DNA of 64,000 nucleotides from Cellulomonas aerilata (GTDB lineage Bacteria; Actinomycetota; Actinomycetes; Actinomycetales; Cellulomonadaceae): the NCBI RefSeq assembly GCF_007991755.1, contig NZ_BJYY01000002.1:186001-250000 (forward strand), written 5' to 3'. Below, piece after piece: positions 44,323 through 53,544 of this stretch. The first letter of the stretch is position 1, and each line of letters opens with the position of its first letter. The notes under the pieces were generated by a model. The model searched no databases. It was not told the origin of the DNA and saw nothing but the letters and a program-made list of their open reading frames with translations. Position numbers and translations under genes: made by a program.

Positions 44323-45392
44323 CGGAGGGCTCCTTCGGTCGCGGTCGGGGTGCCGGTCGGCGTCCCGGCGGGGACGGGGGGTGCGGGGACGCCGTCGGGG
44401 GAGCCCGGCGTGCCCGCCGGGGCCGTCTCGGCGTCACGGAGCGAGCGCCCGGTGAGGCTGAGGAAGACGTCGTCGAGGGTCGGGCGGTGCACCTCGATGG
44501 TCCGCAGCTCGATCCCGGCGGTGTCCAGGTGCCGGATGAGGCCCTGGATGGAGCGGCCGGCCTGCGGGACCCGGGCGCGGACGTGGTGGTCGGTGACGTC
44601 GACGCCGCTGCGGTCGGTCACCAGGCGGTCCAGCGCCTGGACCGCGTCGGGGATGCGGGAGCGGTCGACGAGCTCGAGGTCGACGAGGTCCCCGGCGACC
44701 CGGTCCTTGAGGTGGTCGGCGGTGTCGGAGGCGACGATGCGGCCGTGGTCGATGATGACGATCCGGTCCGACAGCGCGTCGGCCTCGTCGAGGTAGTGCG
44801 TGGTGAGCAGGACCGTGACGCCCAGCCGGTCGCGCAGGTCGCGGATGTGGTCCCACAGGTTCGCCCGCGCCTGCGGGTCCAGGCCCGTGGTGGGCTCGTC
44901 GAGGAACATCAGCCGCGGCTCGTGGATGAGTCCCATGACGACGTCGAGACGGCGCTTCTGCCCGCCTGACATGCTGCGCGGCATGCGGGTCCACAGACCC
45001 GACAGGTCCATCCGCTCGAACAGCTCCTTGCCGCGCTCCTCGACGGCGCGCCGCGGCAGCCCGTAGAGCATGCCGTGGTCGACCACCTCGTCGCCGGCTC
45101 GTGCGCCGCTGAACGCCGCCCCGGTCTGGGACACGTACCCGATGCTGCGCCGGACGTCCTCGGACCGCGTCACGACGTCGTACCCGGCCACGGTGGCGCT
45201 CCCCGCCGTGGGGCGCAGGAGCGTGGTCAGCATGCGCAGCGTGGTGGTCTTGCCTGCCCCGTTGGGCCCGAGGAAGCCGACCACCTCGCCCTCGGCGACG
45301 TCCAGGTCGACGCCGTCGACGGCCCTGACCTCCGTCCTGGTGCGGCCCTGCCTGGAGTGGAAGGTCTGCACGAGACCTCGTGCGTGGATCAC
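44319..45392 (-). CDS. DrrA-like ABC transporter ATP-binding protein
   Basis: The 357-residue protein has Walker A GPNGAGKTTT near residue 42, signature MSGGQKRR, Walker B LMFLDEPTTGLD and a DrrA-type C-terminal domain (about 230-330). After residue 320 a Thr/Pro/Gly-rich tail (TGTPTATEG) follows. It powers export with the overlapping ABC-2 permease. Substrate is unknown; this subfamily includes daunorubicin-type exporters. Confidence 0.88.
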   Translation of the reverse strand: MIHARGLVQTFHSRQGRTRTEVRAVDGVDLDVAEGEVVGFLGPNGAGKTTTLRMLTTLLRPTAGSATVAGYDVVTRSEDVRRSIGYVSQTGAAFSGARAGDEVVDHGMLYGLPRRAVEERGKELFERMDLSGLWTRMPRSMSGGQKRRLDVVMGLIHEPRLMFLDEPTTGLDPQARANLWDHIRDLRDRLGVTVLLTTHYLDEADALSDRIVIIDHGRIVASDTADHLKDRVAGDLVDLELVDRSRIPDAVQALDRLVTDRSGVDVTDHHVRARVPQAGRSIQGLIRHLDTAGIELRTIEVHRPTLDDVFLSLTGRSLRDAETAPAGTPGSPDGVPAPPVPAGTPTGTPTATEGALR

Positions 45393-45553
45393 GTCGAACC
45401 CCTGTCGTTCGTCGGTACGGACCCAGAGCAGACCGGCGGGACCGCCGGAAGTCGTCGCTCGCGACCGCGTCCCGTGGCTGGGTCGTCGCTCCGACCTTGG
45501 CCCGCGTCGCCGCAGAGGAGCAACGCCTTTCCGAGGGGCGGCACAATGCGCGC

Positions 45554-46693
45554 GTGCGCCTCACCGCCGGCGGGCTCAACCGCGCCACCCTCGCCCGCCA
45601 GCTGCTGCTGCGCCGGGAGCCGCTGGACGTCGCCGAGGCGGTCCGCCGGGTGGTGGCGATCCAGGCGCAGCACCCGGCGTCCCCGTACGTGGCGCTGTGG
45701 AACCGGGTCGAGCCGTTCGACCCCGCCCAGCTCGACCGGGCGTTCGCCGACGCCCTGGTGGTCAAGGCGTCCCTCATGCGGATCACGCTGCACGCGGTGC
45801 ACGCCGAGGACCACAACATGCTGCACACCGCGATGCAGCCCACCCTGCGCGGCTCCCGCCTCGTGGCGGCGCGGTTCCGCGCGGGTGGCCTGGACCCCGC
45901 CGAGGTGGAGGCGCTCGTCCCCGGGGTCGCGCGGTTCGCCCGCGAGCCCCGCACCAACCCCGAGCTGCGCGCCTGGGTGGGCAGGCACGTTAACGGCGAC
46001 GGCGAGGCGGCGTGGTGGGCGCTGCGGTGCTTCGCGCCGCTGCGGCACGCCCCGACCGGGGGTCCGTGGTCGTTCGGCCCGCGCCCGTCGTACCTGGCGG
46101 CGGGCACGCCCCGGGCCCCCGACGCCCCCGGCACGCCGGAGGCCGCCCTGCCCACGCTGGTCCGTCGCTACCTCGAGGGCTTCGGGCCGGCGTCCGCCGC
46201 CGACGTCGCCCGCTTCACGCTGCTGCCGCGGACGGGGCTGCGGGCGGCGCTCGCGGCGATGTCCGGCGAGCTGGTGGAGCTCCGGGCACCGGACGGGACG
46301 ACGCTGTACGACGTCCCCGGCGGTCCGCTGCCCGACGAGGACACGCCCGCGCCGCCGCGGCTGATGGCGATGTGGGACAGCGTGCTGCTCGCGTACGCAG
46401 GCTCCGGCCGCGTGGTGCCCGAGCCCTACCGGCGCCTGGTGACGCGGTCCAACGGCGACGTCCTGCCGACCCTGCTCGTGGACGGCCGCGTCGCCGGGGT
46501 GTGGCGGCCGGTCGACGGGGGCGTCGAGGCGGCCGCCTTCCACCCCTTGCCCGACGACGCCTGGGCCGGGCTCGCGGCGGAGGCGCGCGCCCTGGTGCCG
46601 CTGCTGGCCGCGCGCGAGCCGCGCGCGTACCGGCGCTACGACCGCTGGTGGGCAGACCTGCCGGCGGCCGCGACCCGGGTCCTGACGGGCTGA
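45554..46693 (+). CDS. AlkZ-like winged-helix DNA-binding protein
   Basis: The 379-residue protein belongs to the HTH_42 family that includes AlkZ and YcaQ DNA glycosylases. VVAIQAQHPASPYVALWNR carries the catalytic QxQ motif of AlkZ. LMRITLHAVHAEDH and the C-terminal VRPWQ-like winged-helix segments fit the family. Glycosylase activity towards crosslinked or alkylated DNA is inferred. The GTG at 45554 follows GAGGGGCGG. Confidence 0.78.
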   Translation: MRLTAGGLNRATLARQLLLRREPLDVAEAVRRVVAIQAQHPASPYVALWNRVEPFDPAQLDRAFADALVVKASLMRITLHAVHAEDHNMLHTAMQPTLRGSRLVAARFRAGGLDPAEVEALVPGVARFAREPRTNPELRAWVGRHVNGDGEAAWWALRCFAPLRHAPTGGPWSFGPRPSYLAAGTPRAPDAPGTPEAALPTLVRRYLEGFGPASAADVARFTLLPRTGLRAALAAMSGELVELRAPDGTTLYDVPGGPLPDEDTPAPPRLMAMWDSVLLAYAGSGRVVPEPYRRLVTRSNGDVLPTLLVDGRVAGVWRPVDGGVEAAAFHPLPDDAWAGLAAEARALVPLLAAREPRAYRRYDRWWADLPAAATRVLTG

Positions 46694-46727
46694 GCCCGAA
46701 CCGCGCGAGGGCCGGCCCGGCGGGCGG

Positions 46728-48005
46728 TCAGGAGCCGGAGGCCGCCAGCCGGCGGACCGCCTCGGTCACCGTCGCCTCGCTCTTGACGAACGTGAAGCGC
46801 ACGTACGAGCGCAGGGCGTCGGCCGTCGCGCCACCGGGCCGGCAGAACGCCGTCACGGGGATCGCCACCACCCCCGCCAGCTCCGGCAGCCGTCGGCACA
46901 GCTCGGTGGCGTCCTCGTGCCCGGCCGGCGCGGCATCGGCGACGACGAAGTACGTGCCCCGCGCCGGGACCGGTCGCAGGCCCGCCTGCACGAGGCCCTC
47001 GGCGAGCAGGTCGCGCCGGCGGGTCAGCGACGCCCGCAGGTCCGCCAGGTAGGCACCGGTGCGCCCGTCGCCGTCGACCAGCGCGTGCGCGACGGCGTGC
47101 TGGAAGGGGCCGCTCGCGACGTAGGTGAGGAACTGCTTGACGGTCCGCACCGCTGTCACGAGCTCGGCCGGGCCGTGCACCCAGCCGACCTTCCAGCCGG
47201 TCATGGACAGGCTCTTGCCCGCCGAGGAGACCGTCAGCGTCCGCTCCGCCATGCCGGGCAGCGTCGCGAGCGGGACGTGCTCCGCGCCGTCGTAGGTGAG
47301 GTGCTCGTAGACCTCGTCGGTCACCACGACGGCGTCGCGGGCGGTCGCCGCCGCCGCGATCCAGCCCAGCTCGGTGCGCGTGAGCACCGTGCCGGTCGGG
47401 TTGTGCGGGGTGTTGAGCAGCACGAGCCGGGTGCGCTCGGTGAACGCGGCCTCCACGTCGGCGCGGTCCAGCCGGAAGCCGTCCGGGCCGGGGCGCAGCG
47501 GGACGGTGCGGTGGACGCCGCCGGCCAGCCCGATGACCGCGGCGTACGCGTCGTAGTACGGCTCGAGGGTGACGACCTCGTCCCCCGGCGTCACGAGCGC
47601 GAGCAGGGTCGCCGCGAGCGCCTCGGTGGCGCCGGCGGTGACCAGGATTTCGGTCTCCGGGTCGACCCGCAGGCCGTAGTGCCGGTGCTGGTGGGCGGCC
47701 ACGGCCCGGCGCAGGGAGATCAGCCCCGGCCCGGGCGGGTACTGGTTGAGGCCTGCCGGTGCGTCCCCCGCGGCCAGGACGGCGTCGGCGGCGAGCCGCC
47801 GCAGGTGCTCGGGCCCGTCCTCGTCCGGGAAGCCCTGCCCGAGGTTGAGCGCGCCCGTGCTCAGCGCGAGCGCCGACATCTCCGCGAAGACGGTCGACCG
47901 GACGAGCCCGTCGGCGCCCAGCAGCCCGGAGGCGCGCGCGACGCGGCGCCACGGGAGATCCGGCGCAGCAGCGTCCGGAGTGGGGACGTCCCCGGGGTCG
48001 GGCAT
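46728..48005 (-). CDS. PLP-dependent class I/II aminotransferase
   Basis: The 425-residue fold-type I aminotransferase has NLGQGFPDEDGP, NQYPPGPG, TAGATEALAATLLA, NTPHNPTG, and Schiff-base Lys in SSAGKSLSMTGWKVGW. It resembles the DapC/kynurenine aminotransferase-like branch. The ATG at 48005 follows AGGAGGC. Substrate is not determined by sequence. Confidence 0.87.
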   Translation of the reverse strand: MPDPGDVPTPDAAAPDLPWRRVARASGLLGADGLVRSTVFAEMSALALSTGALNLGQGFPDEDGPEHLRRLAADAVLAAGDAPAGLNQYPPGPGLISLRRAVAAHQHRHYGLRVDPETEILVTAGATEALAATLLALVTPGDEVVTLEPYYDAYAAVIGLAGGVHRTVPLRPGPDGFRLDRADVEAAFTERTRLVLLNTPHNPTGTVLTRTELGWIAAAATARDAVVVTDEVYEHLTYDGAEHVPLATLPGMAERTLTVSSAGKSLSMTGWKVGWVHGPAELVTAVRTVKQFLTYVASGPFQHAVAHALVDGDGRTGAYLADLRASLTRRRDLLAEGLVQAGLRPVPARGTYFVVADAAPAGHEDATELCRRLPELAGVVAIPVTAFCRPGGATADALRSYVRFTFVKSEATVTEAVRRLAASGS

Positions 48006-48209
48006 GGGCGGGCCTCCTACGGCGTGCCACCGACGGGCCGGCGTGCCCGGCGTGTGCGGCGGTGCGGGATGGTCGGTGTCGACCCGAGGGTAGGCGTGGA
48101 GGTCGCCGTCGCGCTGCCGCCGGCGCGCGGCCGCCGGCTGCCGCCGGCGCGGTCGCGGCACCGCGGACTCCCCGGGTGCTCGTCATCCCCGCCACCTACC
48201 ATCGGCGCC

Positions 48210-49604
48210 ATGACAACCGAGGGACTGACCCGCGCCCGGACCAAGATGGAGCAGGCCGACGTCCCGCCGGCCGCGATCGCCGCGTTCGAGCGGTTCTACG
48301 GCCTGCTGGAGAGCGGGGCGACCGGCGTCGTCGCCGAGGCGGACGTGACGCCCGTGCAGGACCTGCCGGTGCTGGCCGACCTCGACGTCGACGTGGCGGC
48401 GGGCCACGCCGCGCTCGCGCAGACGGTCGTGATCAAGCTCAACGGCGGTCTGGGGACGTCGATGGGCCTGGACCAGGCGAAGTCGCTGCTGCGGGTCCGC
48501 GGCGAGGACACGTTCCTCGACGTCATCGCCCGCCAGGTGCTCGCCGCCCGTGACGAGTCCGGCGCGCGGCTCCCGCTCGTGCTCATGGACAGCTTCCGCA
48601 CCCGCACGGACACCCTCGCCGCGCTCGCGGAGTACCCCGACCTGCCGGTCGACGGCGTCCCGCTGGACTTCCTGCAGAACCGCGAGCCCAAGCTGCGGGC
48701 CGACGACCTCACCCCGGTCGAGTGGCCGGCCGACCCGGGCCTGGAGTGGTGCCCGCCGGGGCACGGCGACTTCTACCCCGCGCTGTACGGCTCCGGGACC
48801 CTGCGGACGCTGCTCGACGCGGGCTTCCGCTACGCGATGGTCTCCAACTCCGACAACCTCGGGGCCACGCCCGACGCCCGCATCGCCGGCTGGTTCGCCG
48901 CCACCGGTGCACCCTTCGCGGCCGAGGTCGTGCGCCGCACGCCGGCGGACCGCAAGGGCGGGCAGCTCGTGCGCCGGACGTCCGACGGGCGCACCATCCT
49001 GCGCGAGACGGCGCAGACGCTGCCGCAGGACAAGGCCGTGGCGACCGACGGCGCCGTCCACCCGTTCGTCACGACGAACAACCTGTGGCTGGACCTGCAG
49101 GCGCTCATGACCGAGATGGAGCGCACCGGCGGCGTCCTGGAGCTGCCGCTGATCCGCAACGAGAAGACGGTCGACCCGACCGACAAGACGTCGACGAAGG
49201 TCATCCAGATCGAGTCGGCGATGGGCGCCGCGATCGAGGTGTTCGAGGGAGCCGTCGCCATCGAGGTGGACCGCTCGCGGTTCGTCCCGGTGAAGACCAC
49301 CAACGACCTGCTGGTCCTGCGCTCGGACGTGTACCGGTCGGCCGAGGGCCACCGCCTCGTCGCCGTCGTCGCCGAGCCCTTCGTCGACCTGGACCCGGCC
49401 CACTACGCGACGATCGACGCCTTCGACCAGCGGATCCCGAACCCGCCGCACCTCACCGGGGCGACGGCGCTGCGCGTGCGCGGCGACTGGACCTTCGGCC
49501 GGGACGTCGTCGTGCGCGGCGAGGCCGAGCTCGCCGACGCCGGCACGCCGTCGCAGGTGCCCGACGGCGCCGTCGTCGACGCGAGCGGGGTCAGCGCGGG
49601 CTGA
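48210..49604 (+). CDS. UTP-glucose-1-phosphate uridylyltransferase (UDPGP type)
   Basis: The 464-residue protein belongs to the eukaryotic-type UDP-glucose pyrophosphorylase family: LNGGLGTSMG for nucleotide binding, SNSDNLGATPD, and a C-terminal left-handed helix region (WTFGRDVVVRGEAELAD). It makes UDP-glucose for glycogen, trehalose and wall glycans. It differs from bacterial GalU in size and fold. A strong hairpin terminator follows. Confidence 0.9.
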   Translation: MTTEGLTRARTKMEQADVPPAAIAAFERFYGLLESGATGVVAEADVTPVQDLPVLADLDVDVAAGHAALAQTVVIKLNGGLGTSMGLDQAKSLLRVRGEDTFLDVIARQVLAARDESGARLPLVLMDSFRTRTDTLAALAEYPDLPVDGVPLDFLQNREPKLRADDLTPVEWPADPGLEWCPPGHGDFYPALYGSGTLRTLLDAGFRYAMVSNSDNLGATPDARIAGWFAATGAPFAAEVVRRTPADRKGGQLVRRTSDGRTILRETAQTLPQDKAVATDGAVHPFVTTNNLWLDLQALMTEMERTGGVLELPLIRNEKTVDPTDKTSTKVIQIESAMGAAIEVFEGAVAIEVDRSRFVPVKTTNDLLVLRSDVYRSAEGHRLVAVVAEPFVDLDPAHYATIDAFDQRIPNPPHLTGATALRVRGDWTFGRDVVVRGEAELADAGTPSQVPDGAVVDASGVSAG

Positions 49605-49643
49605 CGCGGGCCGGCGCAGGACCGGACCGGCGCAGGACCGGCC

Positions 49644-49682
49644 ACGGCCGCTGCCCGTGCACCCGCACCGGGCAGCGGCCGT
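49644..49682. terminator. Bidirectional hairpin terminator
   Basis: A perfect 14-bp stem (arms 49644-49657 and 49669-49682, ACGGCCGCTGCCCG with its complement) encloses an 11-base loop. It lies exactly between converging UGPase and Zn-dehydrogenase genes and could serve both. Confidence 0.75.
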
Positions 49683-49692
49683 TCCGGTCACC

Positions 49693-50742
49693 TCACGTGA
49701 GGTCGAGGACCACCTTGACGTCGTCGTCGTGGAGGTCGAACGCTTCCGCGGCGCGCTCGAGCGGGACGGTCCGGGTGATGAGGCGGTGCAGCCACTCCAG
49801 GTCCGCCGCCGCCAGCCCGTCGGCCGCGGCCCGGTAGTGCTCGAAGTTCGCGTTGACCGACCCGATCACCACGTCGTTCTCCAGCACGATCCCGCGGTTG
49901 AGCGCGCCGGCGTCGACCGGCGTGCGCCGCCCGGACGCGGAGACCCCGGTCAGGCAGGTGATGCCGTACGCCGACGTGCCGCCCAGGGTGGGGACCACGA
50001 CCTGGGCGGCGCCGGTCGCCTCGATGACGATGTCCGGCTTGAGCCGCTCGAGCACGTCCGCGACCGGGTCGCTGTGGTACTCCCCGCCCAGGGCGCGGAC
50101 GAGGTCCGGCTTGACGCCCTCGGTGGCGAGGTCGAGCACGTGCACCTCGATCCCGCGCTGGACGCCCAGCATCGCGGCGAGCAGGCCGATCGGTCCGGCG
50201 CCCGTGATGAGCACCCGCTGCGGGTCGAACCACGATCGGTTGCCGACCTTCTCGATCTGGTCCCAGGCCTTGGCGACCACGCTGGTGGGCTCCATCAGGA
50301 CGCCGGCCTGCTCCAGCGACGGGTCGAGCCGGATCGCGTAGTCGCTCTCGACCCGCCACAGCCGGCTGCCGTACCCGTGCAGCTCCTTGATGCCGCGCTC
50401 GGTGTACCGGCCGTTGCGGCACATGTCGAACTGCCCGCGCGCGCACGCGCCGCACGGCTCGGGGTCCGGACGGCGCACCACACCGGCCACCAGGTCGCCG
50501 GGGGAGAACTCGCTGCCCTCCGGCGCCTCCAGCACGCGCCCCAGCGACTCGTGCCCCAGCACCAGGTGGTCCTCTCCGGGTGGTGCGGCCCCGAACTCGC
50601 CGTCGGCGATCTCGCGGTCGGTGCCGCACACCCCCAGGGCGAGGCCCTGGACGAGCAGGTCGCCGTACTCCGGGCCCGGGTCGGCGACGTCCCGCACCTC
50701 GAGGGACCCCGCGGAGCCGGGTCGGACGGTCAGTGCCTGCAT
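49693..50742 (-). CDS. Zinc-dependent glucose/alcohol dehydrogenase
   Basis: The 349-residue MDR-family enzyme has catalytic-zinc motifs CGTDREI and GHESLGRV, a structural-zinc loop (CGACARGQFDMC), GIKELHGYGS and the NAD motif GAGPIGLLAAMLG. These match glucose 1-dehydrogenases of the GDH type. A reaction glucose to gluconolactone is probable; other sugars are possible. A terminator hairpin separates it from the upstream secreted gene. Confidence 0.85.
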   Translation of the reverse strand: MQALTVRPGSAGSLEVRDVADPGPEYGDLLVQGLALGVCGTDREIADGEFGAAPPGEDHLVLGHESLGRVLEAPEGSEFSPGDLVAGVVRRPDPEPCGACARGQFDMCRNGRYTERGIKELHGYGSRLWRVESDYAIRLDPSLEQAGVLMEPTSVVAKAWDQIEKVGNRSWFDPQRVLITGAGPIGLLAAMLGVQRGIEVHVLDLATEGVKPDLVRALGGEYHSDPVADVLERLKPDIVIEATGAAQVVVPTLGGTSAYGITCLTGVSASGRRTPVDAGALNRGIVLENDVVIGSVNANFEHYRAAADGLAAADLEWLHRLITRTVPLERAAEAFDLHDDDVKVVLDLT

Positions 50743-50883
50743 GCGGTCTCCAGGTGGGTGCGGGTCGGCCGGCCGGTGCGTCGGCCACCCCCGCACCCTC
50801 GCCCCGGCACGGCTCCCCGGCAACCGCGCGCCGGCCCCGGGCCGAGGCGGGCGCGCCTCGGGCGACGGCGCAGCCCGGGCGCA

Positions 50884-50921
50884 CGGGCGGGGCACCGGCT
50901 CGTGGACCGGTGCCCCGCCCG
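50884..50921. terminator. Strong 15-bp hairpin terminator
   Basis: CGGGCGGGGCACCGG (50884-50898) and its exact complement (50907-50921) form a 15-bp stem with an 8-base loop. It lies 27 bp after the end of the minus-strand calcium-repeat gene and should end its transcript. Confidence 0.75.
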
Positions 50922-50947
50922 GGTCGTGCGCTGCCGCGGACGTGCCG

Positions 50948-51673
50948 TCAGCCCTCGTCCTCCGGCGGCGGGGGCACGAACTCGCCCTCCACGCCAACCT
51001 CCGTGTCGCAGTCGAGCGCCGCGTCCGTACCCGGGCCGCCCAGGCAGACGTCACGGGTGGCCGGGGCGGGGACGGGGACGTCGCGGGGCGGCTGGCTCCC
51101 GGGCGGCAGCTCACCCAGGAGCACGTCGTCCCCGGCGCCGCCGTCGACGACGTCGTCGTCGGACCCCCCGACGAGCTCGTCGTTGCCCGCGTCACCGGCG
51201 ACGACGTCACGGCCGAACCCGCCGTTGATCCCGTCGGCGCCCGGGCCGCCGTGCCCGACGTCGTTCCCCACCGCCAGGGCGAGGAAGTCGTCACCGGCCT
51301 GGCCGAAGACCGTGTCGTCACCCGGTCCGGGCAGGACGGTGTCGCTGCCCGCGCCGGCGAAGACGGTGTCGCGCCCGCCGGCCGCGCCCACGTCGCCGAA
51401 GAACGTCGACGTGTCGCCGAGCACGAGGTCGTCCCCGGCGCCGGCGAAGACGACGTCGTCGCCCAGCAGGCCGCAGATGAAGTCCGGCCCGGCGGTGCCG
51501 TGCAGGACCTCCGACCGCTCGCTGCCGATGACGACGTTGAACTGCGTCAGGTCGATCTCCGGCGGTACGGCGCAGTCCTCCGGGACGTCGACCGCCGCGG
51601 CGGCGCCGACCGGTCCGGCGAGGACCGAGGCCGCCATGAGTGCCAGCACCGTCGCTCCCACTCGTCTCTTCAC
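50948..51673 (-). CDS. Secreted calcium-binding (RTX-like) repeat protein
   Basis: The 241-residue protein has a signal peptide (KRRVGATVLALMAASVLAGP, cut near residue 27) and about ten nonapeptide-like repeats of the GGxGxDxxx type (FAGAGDDLVLGD, PGPGDDTVFGQAGDDFL, VAGDAGNDELVGGSDDDVVDGGAGDDVLLG). These form calcium-loaded beta rolls. No enzymatic domain is attached. A probably wall-exposed or released beta-roll protein is inferred. Cys pairs near both ends (DCAVP, ICG, VCLG, DCDTE) may lock the fold. Confidence 0.85.
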   Translation of the reverse strand: MKRRVGATVLALMAASVLAGPVGAAAAVDVPEDCAVPPEIDLTQFNVVIGSERSEVLHGTAGPDFICGLLGDDVVFAGAGDDLVLGDTSTFFGDVGAAGGRDTVFAGAGSDTVLPGPGDDTVFGQAGDDFLALAVGNDVGHGGPGADGINGGFGRDVVAGDAGNDELVGGSDDDVVDGGAGDDVLLGELPPGSQPPRDVPVPAPATRDVCLGGPGTDAALDCDTEVGVEGEFVPPPPEDEG

Positions 51674-51815
51674 GAGAGTCCTCCCTGCTCGAAGAGTGCC
51701 CCCCCAAGAAACGGTAGGAGGGGCGGCTCCGGCGCCACAAGGGCGACGGGGGACTGCGGCGGCGGGGAGTGGCGACGGGGTCTGCGGGGGCGACCAGCCG
51801 GTCCGACCAGCAGGA

Positions 51816-52817
51816 CTAGCCGGGCGTCACGGTGCGGATGCGCCCCTGGTCGTCGTGCTCGAGCTCGGTCACCTTGACCGTGCGCAGGTGCGTCCGGCCG
51901 CCGGACCGGGACGCGTCGTGGAAGAACAGCAGCCACCGGCCCCCGAACTCGACGATCGAGTGCTGCGTCGTCCAGCCGGGGACCGGCGTGAGCACCACCC
52001 CGGCGTAGGTGAACGGCCCGTAGGGGCTGTCGCCGGTCGCGTAGCAGATCAGGTGGGTGTCGCCGGTGGACCAGGACAGGTGGTACCGACCGGCGTGCCG
52101 GTGCACCCAGGCGCCCTCGAAGAAGCGCCGGTCGTGGTCGCCCGCGCGCAGCGGCACGCCGTCCTCGTCCAGGATGACGACCTCGCGGCTCGGCTCCGCG
52201 AGGCTGGTCAGGTCCGCGCCGAGCCGGGCCACGCGCGGTCCGAGCGCCGGCTGGTCGGGCGCCGGCTCGTCGTGCGCCTCGCCGAAGACGTCGTCGCGGT
52301 ACTTCTGCAGCTGGCCGCCCCAGATGCCGCCGAAGTAGAGGTAGTGCGCGCCGTCGTCGTCGGCCAGCACGGCGGGGTCGATGGAGTAGGCGCCCGCGAT
52401 CGGCTCCGGCTCGGGGGTGAAGGGCCCGACCGGGCTGTCCGCGACGGCCGCGCCGATCCGGAACAGGCCCTCGGCGGTCTTGGCGGGGAAGTACAGGACG
52501 TACCGGTCGCCCGAGCGTGCGGCGTCGGGCGCCCACATCTGGCGGTCGGCCCACGGGACGTCGCGCACGTGGAGCACCGGACCGTGGTCGGTGACCGGCC
52601 CGTCCGGGTCCGTCAGGGACAGGACGTGGTAGTCCTCCATCGCGAAGTGCTCGCCGGTGTCGTCCTCGGGGACGCCGGCGTCGATGTCGTGCGACGGGTA
52701 CACGTACAGGGTCCCGTCGAAGACGCGCGCGGACGGGTCCGCCGTGTAGAGGTGGGTCGCCAGGACGCGCGCGGTCCCGGGTGCGACGGGCGGCGTGGTC
52801 TGGGCGTCTGGCGACAT
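51816..52817 (-). CDS. Glycoside hydrolase family 43 protein
   Basis: The 333-residue protein has the five-blade GH43 pattern: ADPSARVFDGTLYVYPSHD (catalytic base Asp), WAPDAARSGDRYVLYFP, SIDPAVLADDDG (pKa-modulating Asp) and FFEGAWVHR (acid Glu). Xylosidase or arabinofuranosidase activity is typical. No signal peptide is present, so it should act inside the cell on imported oligosaccharides. Confidence 0.87.
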   Translation of the reverse strand: MSPDAQTTPPVAPGTARVLATHLYTADPSARVFDGTLYVYPSHDIDAGVPEDDTGEHFAMEDYHVLSLTDPDGPVTDHGPVLHVRDVPWADRQMWAPDAARSGDRYVLYFPAKTAEGLFRIGAAVADSPVGPFTPEPEPIAGAYSIDPAVLADDDGAHYLYFGGIWGGQLQKYRDDVFGEAHDEPAPDQPALGPRVARLGADLTSLAEPSREVVILDEDGVPLRAGDHDRRFFEGAWVHRHAGRYHLSWSTGDTHLICYATGDSPYGPFTYAGVVLTPVPGWTTQHSIVEFGGRWLLFFHDASRSGGRTHLRTVKVTELEHDDQGRIRTVTPG

Positions 52818-52859
52818 GGGACGGCTCCGGCTCTGCTGGGCGAGGGTGACCGCCCGAGG

Positions 52860-53453
52860 CTACCGACCGCCGGGAGCGCTGCCCGTCGCGGCCGTGCTGC
52901 CCGTGCTGCCGGCGCCGTCCGGCTCCCCGGTGCCGTCCGGCTCCCCGGCGCCGTCCGGCTCCCCGGTGCGCGGGGCACGGGCAGGCGGCGTGGCCGACCC
53001 CTGCGGGTCCAGCCGGCGCAGCATGGCGTCCGCGATCCCGGCGAGCTCGCGCACCTGGGCGGGGGACAGCGGGTCGATGACGTGCTCGCGGACCGTGGCC
53101 ACGTGCCCCGGCGCGGCGTCGACGAGCGTGGCCCATCCGGTGTCGGTCAGCGTGACGTTGAAGGCCCGGCGGTCCTGCAGGCACGGGCTGCGCCGCACCA
53201 GGTCCCGCTCCTCCATCCGGCTGACGACGTGCGAGAGCCGGGGGAGCGTGGCGTTCGTGCGCGCCGCGAGCGCCGTCATCCGCAGCGTCCGGTCCGGCGC
53301 CTCGGACAGCATGGCCAGGACGAAGTACTCGTAGTGCGTGAGGCCGGCGTCCCGTCGCAGCTGGGAGTCCAGGACGCCGGGCAGGCGCTCGACGACGGCG
53401 ATGAACCGCACCCAGGCGTCCCGCTCGTCGTCGTCCAGCCACCGTGTGCCCAC
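52860..53453 (-). CDS. MarR-family regulator with repeat tail
   Basis: The 197-residue protein has a winged helix of MarR type (LTHYEYFVLAMLSEAP, RTNATLPRLSHVVSRMEER, LQDRRAFNVTLTDTG) and then an unusual 45-residue Gly/Pro/Thr-rich tail with three GEPDG repeats. Two palindromic sites overlap the divergent intergenic region, one crossing the distal TTG start at 53486; the GTG at 53453 is therefore preferred. It probably represses the divergent F420-type reductase operon and itself. Confidence 0.82.
   Translation of the reverse strand: MGTRWLDDDERDAWVRFIAVVERLPGVLDSQLRRDAGLTHYEYFVLAMLSEAPDRTLRMTALAARTNATLPRLSHVVSRMEERDLVRRSPCLQDRRAFNVTLTDTGWATLVDAAPGHVATVREHVIDPLSPAQVRELAGIADAMLRRLDPQGSATPPARAPRTGEPDGAGEPDGTGEPDGAGSTGSTAATGSAPGGR
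52914..52967 (-). repeat. Three 18-bp tandem repeats in MarR tail
   Basis: Three units of GCCGTCCGGCTCCCCGG[T/C] lie head to tail and encode (GEPDG[A/T]) hexapeptides on the minus strand. Units differ at a single base. They extend the regulator beyond the usual MarR length. Confidence 0.92.
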
Positions 53454-53470
53454 GTCGTCGATCCTAGCGG

Positions 53471-53490
53471 ATAGTTGACGATACAACTAT
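53471..53490. promoter_or_regulatory. MarR operator 1
   Basis: ATAGTTG and CAACTAT are perfect 7-bp inverted arms with a 6-bp spacer. The site lies between the MarR gene and the divergent reductase gene, in a strikingly A/T-rich stretch for this genome. Its 20-bp dyad has the form expected for a MarR dimer. Confidence 0.65.
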
Positions 53491-53504
53491 CACCCGCTAG
53501 CGTG

Positions 53505-53524
53505 ATGGTTGTCGTCTCAACTAC
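53505..53524. promoter_or_regulatory. MarR operator 2
   Basis: ATGGTTG and CAACTAC repeat the same dyad with two mismatches and the same 6-bp spacer, centred 34 bp from operator 1 (about three helical turns). It ends 20 bp before the reductase start. Confidence 0.55.
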
Positions 53525-53544
53525 TTCTGCCACGGAGGACCGTC

